Assembly: GCA_937900675.1 (NCBI GenBank)
Contig: CALCEA010000066.1
Location: 1 to 11,382 of the forward strand
DNA from: an uncultured Chitinophagaceae bacterium
GTDB lineage: Bacteria; Bacteroidota; Bacteroidia; Chitinophagales; Chitinophagaceae
DNA: 11,382 bases
Direction: 5' to 3'
Below are positions 1-9,100 of this stretch, piece by piece; position 1 is the stretch's first letter; every line of letters starts with the position of its first letter. The notes beneath the pieces were generated by a model. The model worked only from the letters and a program-made list of their open reading frames with translations, was not told the origin of the DNA and searched no databases. The position numbers and the translations under genes are program-made.

Positions 1-144
1 ATTACTTGTAGCACCACCTATAGCAATACCATTTCTATACCATTGATAAGTTGTATTAGCCACTGCTGGTGTTGAAAATACTATACTACCACCCTCACAA
101 AAGACAGTATTTCCAACTTTAGATAATATTGGCAAAGTAGGTGT
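1..144 (-). other. Ig-like domain, truncated by window edge
   Basis: Residues 3747-3794. TVFCEGGSIVFSTP gives the first-strand cysteine, and TTYQWYRNGIAIGGATSN gives the Trp core and turn of a Bacteroidota Ig-like repeat. The sequence is cut off here. The remaining strands, and probably more modules and the export signal, lie to the left. Confidence 0.78.
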
Positions 145-3100
145 AGGATTTAAAGCAACTACATTAGAATTTGTAATTCCACAACTATTACTAGTAATAT
201 CACGGAACAATAAATTGGTACCTGCTGTTTTATTATCTGAAACTAATTTTAAATTATTGGTATTGAAACCACTATAAAAAACAGAACTTGTTAAAGGAAT
301 TTGAGCTCCAGTAATATTAGTCCATGTAGTTCCATTGTCAGAACTAACCTGCCATTGATGAGATGTTGCAGTTGGAGCAATGGTTGTAAAAGAAGAATTA
401 ATCCCAGAAATAGTATTGGAAGCAACTAAATTTGAACTTGCCCCTGACATAGATAAACCTGATAATAATAAGTTTTTAGTATTACCTGAAAGATCATTCA
501 AAGTAGTTAAACTAGTATTTGTACCAGCTGCAGTTCCTTGATTAAAATTATAATAAGCTACAAGACCTGATTCATTGCCTATAATTTCTTTTTTATAGTT
601 AGAGGCAATTTCATCATCAGTCCTTGCAACATTCCAAATTCTAAATTCATCTATAGAACCTTTAAAATATGCATTTGCACCTAAATTGGTTACAGATGGT
701 TTTCCTAAACTTAAGAAGAAATCACTGGATCCACCTCTTGTTGCAGTAGTAGAATTTACAGATTTATTTCCATTTAAGAACCCTTCTAATTTAGCTCCAT
801 TATATCTTAAAACAATATGATTCCAGGTCCCAAAACTAACAGTCCCCAAACTTATCGCTGTTAAATTCCAAATTCTAGCTTTTATCTCTCCAGTGGATAA
901 TATATCAAACCAAGTATCCTGGAAACCAGATGAAGTAATTAAAGAAGCAGTAGTTCCTGTTGTAGCTCCATATTCAGTTAAAATATTTCCAGCTTGATCT
1001 GCTTTCACCCACATTTCAACAGTAAATGGTGTTGAGTTTGAACTTATTTTATTATATAAGGATGGAGTAACTGCATAATCATTCACACCATCGAAATTCA
1101 ATGCATTACCTAAATTAGTGGTAGTGTTAGTTGCAGTATTACAATTAACAGCATTAACTGGCTGCTGTGTAATTACAGGAGCAGTATTCACCGTTAATGT
1201 GGAAATATTAGAATAATCGGTGCAAACAGGTGGAGCAAAAACGCCATAGTAAGAACCTTGGTCAGCTTCAATAGATTTTCTTGAAACTGAATCTAATGCA
1301 GCTGTTAATGTTATAATTTCAGAATAACCACCACCATTTCTGGTTCTATGCGAATTTCTATCTTGACCAATATTATCCCAATTGGTATTTGTAGATGTTG
1401 GATTTAATGGCTGGACATCATGTACCATCATAGCCGTATTCCAAATTGCACTAATTGCTGTTGTTGCTGAATAAGGTGTTTTACTTATTCCATTTTGCCA
1501 AACCTTGCCATTTAATATTGCACTATTATAAGTACCATTAAATAGATTAATATTATCTGTATTGGAATGATAGTTATAATAAGTTCCACTATGAGCTAAT
1601 AAGAATCCATTACTACCTGAAGCATCAGCATAATTTTTATTTACAATAAATGCTTGACCAACTGCACCAAATTCTGTACTTGCTTTCAATGAATTTAATA
1701 CAGTTGTAGATGATTGTACACCAAAGAATCTAATAAATGGCCTATCATTTTCTCTATCAATAATGCCATTATTTACAATCCTAGGTTGGAAATTGGCTGT
1801 TGCTTGTGTTAGATTTTTAGCAGCAGCAGATTGATCAAACCATGTAACCACATAAGCACTATTATTACCAACAAATGTTTTAATTGCTGCAGTATCTAAG
1901 TCTCCATTAGCAGTAAAACCAATATTTAAAGTAGTATTATCAGAACTTCTACGAATAGTCATTGCATTGCCATTATAAGCAGGTCTTACTTTTCTAACAG
2001 AGAAAATAGCTTGAATGGAATTGGAGTAGGTTGTTGATAAAACAGTAGTTGTACTTGTTAAAGTTTCTCCGTAAGTATTTGTAGTGACTAATCGATATTT
2101 AAACCCATTAATTGAAGCTGGGCTTGCAGATAAAGTTAATGTTGGAGTAGTAAAAGTTGAATAAGTAACAGAATAAGCAGCTGCATCTAAATTAGCAGTT
2201 ATGGTTGCCCATGAACTTCCACCATCACTACTTCTTTGCCAGTATGTTTTTGCAGCTCCACTGGTACCAGATACCAATGTACCAACAATAGTGGTGGTTA
2301 CCGTACCAGCACAAATTGTGTTAGAAGGTAAAGTGTACTGTGTATTAGGAGTAACATAAATTGCTATATCATCTGTATTTGTACAAGCATTTCCAGTTTG
2401 TCCAGCGGTTAATCTATAAAATGTAGAGGATCCTGTTTTTGGATTACCTGCAGTTGTCGGAGCCCCCATTCTAGCAGAATCTACACTGTAACTTGCTGCA
2501 GTTGCTCCAGTTATATTGGTAAATGTTTGTGATATTCCTGTTGAATAATTACCATTTGAAGATACCGGCACAGTAACTGGAGTAGCGCTCAATGACCATT
2601 GATAGGTTATGTTGCCTGCAAATGGATCTGCAATTGTTACAGTAGATGGTATAGAAATAGCAGCTCCAACACAAACCGTTTGATCAATCAAAGGTTTTAT
2701 AATAGGTGCAGGAGCAATGACTGTAGATACAACTGCATTTTGAGATGTAGTTGTATTACAAGTTCCTTGCTGTCCATTGGTATTATCACCTGCAACTGCC
2801 ATTTTATTTGAACAAGTAACAAAATAGGCGTTTTGAGGAGTTGTGTTAACATCTATAACAGTCTCTCCTCTTATAGTACCATTATTATTAACTTGTTTAA
2901 GCACTCTACTTGTTGTTAAAGTAGAATCATTTAACTCTCCATTTGCATTATAACCTGTACTAAATAAACTACCATCGGCAGCTAAAAAATAAGCATAAGA
3001 ATAAGCAACTCCTAAATTAGTAGAATTACCTTCTACATTAACAATCTGCTTAGCACCAGAAGTTCTTTTAAAGGATGTATCTTGACTTAAATTATAAAAA

Positions 3101-6100
3101 TTGGCAAAAGATCTGGTATCATTAATACCTAATGCATAAGCACCAGCAGGAGCTGTAGCATGCACTTCCCCTTCTTTTGATTGAACAATTAAATTTCCAG
3201 ATGTCTGAATTCCTTTAAATATCTTACTTACTCTTGTATATTGTATCGATCCATTATTCTTTGCAGTTAAAGTAGAAGTTGAATTATATCCGGCACTATA
3301 TATAGTTCCATCTGAACACAATACAATAAGGTCTTCATTAATAGTATACATATCCACTATTAACTTGTTCGCAAAATTGGTTTGTGAAACTAAAACAGGA
3401 GTGGTTGAATTGGTTGTATTACCATTTCCAAAAAGTCCATTATTATTTAAACCCCATGCATATAATTTACCTTCACTTGTTAATGCAAAAATATTGGTTC
3501 TACTTGGAGAAACTTTTACAATTGTCTTTCCAAATAATAGATTTGAAATATTAGTAGAAGCTCCAACATTAGATTGTGCGGTCAATTCTATTGGCTCAAG
3601 CTGTTCCTTACCGGTACCATTAATAATGTAGGCAGCACCAGCTGCTGATCCAGTTCCCCAAACATGTAATTTTCCAGAACTTGTAAGCGCATAACCTGAA
3701 TAATTTGTGAATCCTAATTGTGTAATTGAATCAGCATATAATAAACTTCCAGATTTAGCAAGTAAGGTTGGAGCAAAATTATTGGTTGAAGCAGATCCAG
3801 GAATCTGTCCATAATCATTTTTACCCCATACAAATACATTTTTACCATAAATGTATCCCATTGTGTTACTTGAACCTTCGGCCATACGCTTTACATTCAT
3901 TGGCCAATCTATATATGGCAATAAAACTGACTTAACTCCCGTTGAAATTTGCGTAACCTTAACTTTAAAGATATCTCCTGCAACTGCAGTATTGGTTGAA
4001 TATATGGAAGCATTTGCACCAACTATATCCACACCATTCTTTTGCCATTGGAAACTAAAATCATTTAATGGTGTTTGTGAAGGTGCTCTCATGGTGTAAG
4101 TAGTTCCAGGACAGAACACACCATTAAAGCCATCATTTCTTATTGCTACACCAAAATTAGCTTCACATGCAAAACAATTGCCACTTGTTAAAGTATTAAA
4201 ATAGGTGCTTGTATAACTAATAGTACCTACGTCAGTACTTGTTTCTAGAGTATTTAATAATCCATTGGAACCCATATTACCCGATAATGGAACGGTAGTT
4301 CCTGCAGTTGCAGCTCCAGTTTCAAGTGCATCATTACAACCATCTCCGTCAGAATCTAAGTCAATTCTATTTGGAATACCATCTCCATCAGTATCAACTT
4401 CTGTACAAGTTAATCCAGTTGCACTATTAGCAATTAATTTTACATCTGTAAATAATCTAGTGGTTGCACCAGCACATGATAAAACAAAATAATAATCCGA
4501 ATTCGATGCTTGATATGATTTTACGACTACCCCATTCTTTTTAGCAGTCATAAAACCAGTAATATCAATATCCAATTCCATTAAATCAGTGGTAGTTACA
4601 GCTGTGGATGCTACTGTCCATGCATTCGGCATTTGACCATAAAAAGTTGCACCAGAATGATAATATCTTATTGCTTCATCTGTATAAGTATTCAATACAG
4701 TCTTTTGACCATATGTTGGGATAAATCCAATCATACCTTCTGCAAGATTATTGGTTCTATACTCTAAATGAATCGGAAGTGTGAATGACTGCGTACTATA
4801 AGTATTATTCCAATTTCCATTTGTACTAGTCATTGAAATAGTGAAAGTATTATTCTGATTATTTTGTGTAAAAGTTGGCACAATTCCTGCTCCAGTTAAA
4901 GCAGTCATTGTTAATCCAGTCAATAAAGGACAAGAACGAGACTCTGTAAAATCAGGTACCCCATCATTATCGTCATCCACATCAATTAAATCAGGAACTC
5001 CATCACCATCCGTATCCGTACATCCATTTAAATTGGAAGCAATTGCATTCTTATAATTTAATGTATAGGTGATTTTACCAGTCTCTACACCTGATGTAAT
5101 TATTTCTTTGGTATTAACCAATCCATTTGAACCCACTGTACCAGTCAAAGGAACAGTTGTTCCAACTGGAGCAGAACCCGCTTCTACTGCATCATTACAA
5201 CCATCCCCATCACTATCGGTATCTAAATAATTGGGTTTGCCATCGTTATCAGTATCTAATTGAGTACAGGCAACCCCATCAACTGCACTAGTAATTAATT
5301 TAACATTGGCATAGGATCTGTAATTATAAGATGATAAAGTGAAGAAATAATCTGTTGATGCTCCATTGAAGGTTCTTACAACTACTCCATTTTGTTTCTC
5401 CGTAACTACTCCATTTATATTAATATCTAATTCAAATAAATCGCCAACATTTTGTGTGGTAACACTTGGAATCCATTGAGTAGGCATTTGACTGTAATAG
5501 GTTCCATTGGAATGATATATTTTGTAAGCTTCGTCTGTGTAATTTCCAGTAGTTAATATTTTATTGTAATTGACTGGTATAAATCCAATAAACGAGGATC
5601 CATTGATATCTGCTAAGTTGTATTCTAAATGTATTGGTAAACTAAGCTTTTGATTAGAATAGTTATTAATCCAAGTACTAGCATTATTTGTAGTGATGCT
5701 ATTTGTACCTAAAACTGCTTTGTTAGCATTATTAAAAGTATACCCCGTTAAAGTTGGACAGGACACTTGCTCATCATAATCTATAATTCCATCATTATCA
5801 TCATCGATATCAATTAAATCAGGTACTCCATCACCATCATTGTCTTTACATAAACTAACAGTGCTATTTATTGCATATGCATAAGTGGATGTATAACTAA
5901 CTGAACCTGTTTCAACACCTAATTCTACATTATTTGCAAATCCATTTGCTCCAAATGGTGCTGAAGTAGTTGTAGTAACACCAGGCACTCCAGCTTCTTT
6001 AGCATCCGAACAACCATCCCCATCACTATCTAAATCTAATCTATTAGGCGTTCCATCCCCATCTGTATCCAATTCTGTACATGTTGTTAAAACTCCAGCA

Positions 6101-9100
6101 GATGTAGTAACAGAAGCACTAATTAATTTTAAATCAGTAAAAGTTCTTACAAATGTTGTAGTCGCATTAGGTGTTGATAATGCTATATTATAATCAGATT
6201 TTATACCTTGGAATTGTTTATAAATTACTCCTCCTCTTTTTACTTTCACATATCCATTTATGTCTATATCCATTTCCCATAGTTCACCATAATTTTGCGC
6301 ATTTTGAGTTACAGAATTTGCTACAGCTGTTGGATTCCAAGCCGCAGGATTTACCCCTGTATTTGGCAAATACCCATAAATATTTGAATTAGTGTAGTAT
6401 ACCTTATAAGCATCATCTGCATATGTACCAGTTGCTTTTGATCCAAGTTTAGGAAATAACCCTATCATGGCATCTGGCGTATATTGTGATGATTTATATT
6501 CTAAATGAATAGGCAAAGCTAAATTTTCATTAGAATACGCATTTTGCCAAGTTCCATTTGAAGAAGAAGAAACAGTTAAAGAATTACTAGATTTAACAAC
6601 TGTTGCCAAGCCATTAAAACTAAGATTACTAATCTCTGGGCAAGATTTAGATTCTGTAAAATCAGGTATACCATCATTATCATCATCTACATCAAAAATG
6701 TCAGCAACTCCGTCTCCATCTGAATCTAGACAAGCCTGAGTAGAACTTGTAATAGCATAATTATAAGAAGGCGTATAAAAAGTAATACCGTTATCAGTTG
6801 AAGTTTCTACGTTGTTAGACAAACCATTAGTTCCATATGGTCCTACCACAATGGCTTTATTGGTATTGGTTGTAGTTGTTGAGCTATAGGTACCATTAAC
6901 CAATGCCCCAGTACCATTAACCACACTACCACTAGTCAAATCAGCAGTAATATTAGATTCAACTGCATCTGTACAACCATCTCCATCACTATCTAAATCT
7001 AATCTATTGGGCACACCATCTCCATCTGAATCTAATTCCGTACAATTAGTTGTAGTTCCACTAATTGTAACTGATTTAGCATTAATAAATAAGTCAGTAA
7101 AAGTGGTTGGACTATTATTTGCGTCATTGTAAGAGCTAATAGCTAGATTATAATTTGAATTAACAGCTTGAAATGCGATATAGTTTACCCCATTTCTTTT
7201 TACTGTCAGGTATCCAAATAAATCTATATCCATCTCCCATAAATCCCCAGAAACTATCGCTGTATTACCAGGATATGTACTAGAAGCATTTATGCCATTA
7301 TTAGGCATATAACCTTGAACATTTGTTGTATTGAAATATATTTTATAACCATTATCATTAAAATTTGTTAAAGTCTTTATTGCATCTACAGGATTCAATC
7401 CAATCATAGAATAAGCATTATTACTATTCTGTCTAAACTCAAAATGTATAGGTAAAGCTAAGGACTGATTTGAATACGCAGTTTGCCAAGCTCCATTCGT
7501 AGTGGAAACTGCATTTAATGCACCACCACTCATCCTAACTGAATTTGTACTTCCAGTAAATGTTAATCCAGATGAGGAAATTGCTGGACAAGAACCTTGC
7601 TCTATAAAATCTCTAATCCCATCATTGTCATCATCAATATCAATTGGATCAGGCACTCCATCACCATCTGTATCTGTACAAAAATTGATACTCTTATCAA
7701 TAGCATATCTTTTGTAATTATTTGTATAGCTAATTGTTCCAGCATCTACAGAGGTTTCAACACCATTTGCCAATCCATTATTACCATAAGGTCCAGCAGC
7801 TATGGCATTTGAAACACCGGTAGTAGAATAAGCGCCAGAACTTGTATTATTAGTAGTATTAATTACTGTTCCAGTAGTTAAAGTTCCATTAACCCCAGCC
7901 TCTTTTGCATCAGGACAACCATCTCCGTCAGAGTCTAAATCTAATCTATTGGGTATACCGTCACCATCAAGATCTTCACATCCAACTTTTTTAACCCCAA
8001 TATCATCAATGACAAAATCTTCCCCAGTATTATTATTTCCAAAAGTATTTGTTTTGATTTCAAAAGTGACTGAAGTACTAGGCACATTAACTACCATGCT
8101 ATACTTAATCCAATTAAAATTTCCTTGTAAAATATTTCCAGTATTAAGTGTATCTAATATTGTATTAGCAGCATTTTTAACTCGTAAGGCTAAATTTGAA
8201 AAAGTACCTAATGAGGTTAAAGGATTTGCAATGTAGGCTGAAAATTCATATTGCTGCCCAACAGTTAACCCAGTAATTGTTTTTGTATAAACTATTTTAG
8301 TTGACGCAATATTATATCCCATCAACATATTACCATTAACATCATCAGGTGTATTGTCAAGTTTTCCTGCAAACCAATATCCAGAAGGATGTGTTGGTAC
8401 TGCATTATAGATTGATCCTTCACTACTTGTAATTAAAATGTTTGAATTGGGTATCGTAAGACCAGGTAAAGTTGATCCAAAGGTTTCAAGAAAAATATAT
8501 TGACAAATATCTTCAGTTTGATCCAAAACACCATCATTATCATCATCTAAATCCAATGAATCTGGTATACCATCACCATCACTATCAGTACATAATTCTT
8601 TTGTTTTGTCTAATGCATAAGTGGTGTATGTAGAAGAATAGTTTCCAACGCCATTTTCTAAAGAGGTTTCTAAAGTATTAGCATAACCATTTGTTCCATA
8701 GGGCCCGGAAGCTATTGAGTTAGCAAAGTTTGCAGTAGTGGCAGTGGCTGTTCCTGCACCAGCATTATTATCTACCAAGTTTACTACAGTTCCAGTTGTT
8801 AAAGTTCCAGTCACTCTAGCTTCTTTAGCATCTGAACAACCATCTCCGTCTGAATCAAGATCTAAACTATTGGGAATTCCATCACCATCTAAATCACAAG
8901 AGTAAGCCGTAGTCGCAACATAAATATTGTCAATACTAAAATCATCATTTGATGCAGTGAAACTTAATGATATGGTATTTGTATTTGTGAATATACTAGT
9001 AGGGACAGTAATTACCACATTCGTAGTGGGGACATTTGTTGCAGTAATATCAATTGAAGATTTGTTTACAAAACCTCCATTTAAACCCACAACAGATGCA

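Noticed and set aside
2758..3918. Kelch or PQQ-type propeller instead of RCC1
   Set aside because: The DG.ly.WG.N..G pattern is the RCC1 signature. The Gly-Gly pairs of Kelch and the AxDxxTGxxxW pattern of PQQ repeats are not seen.
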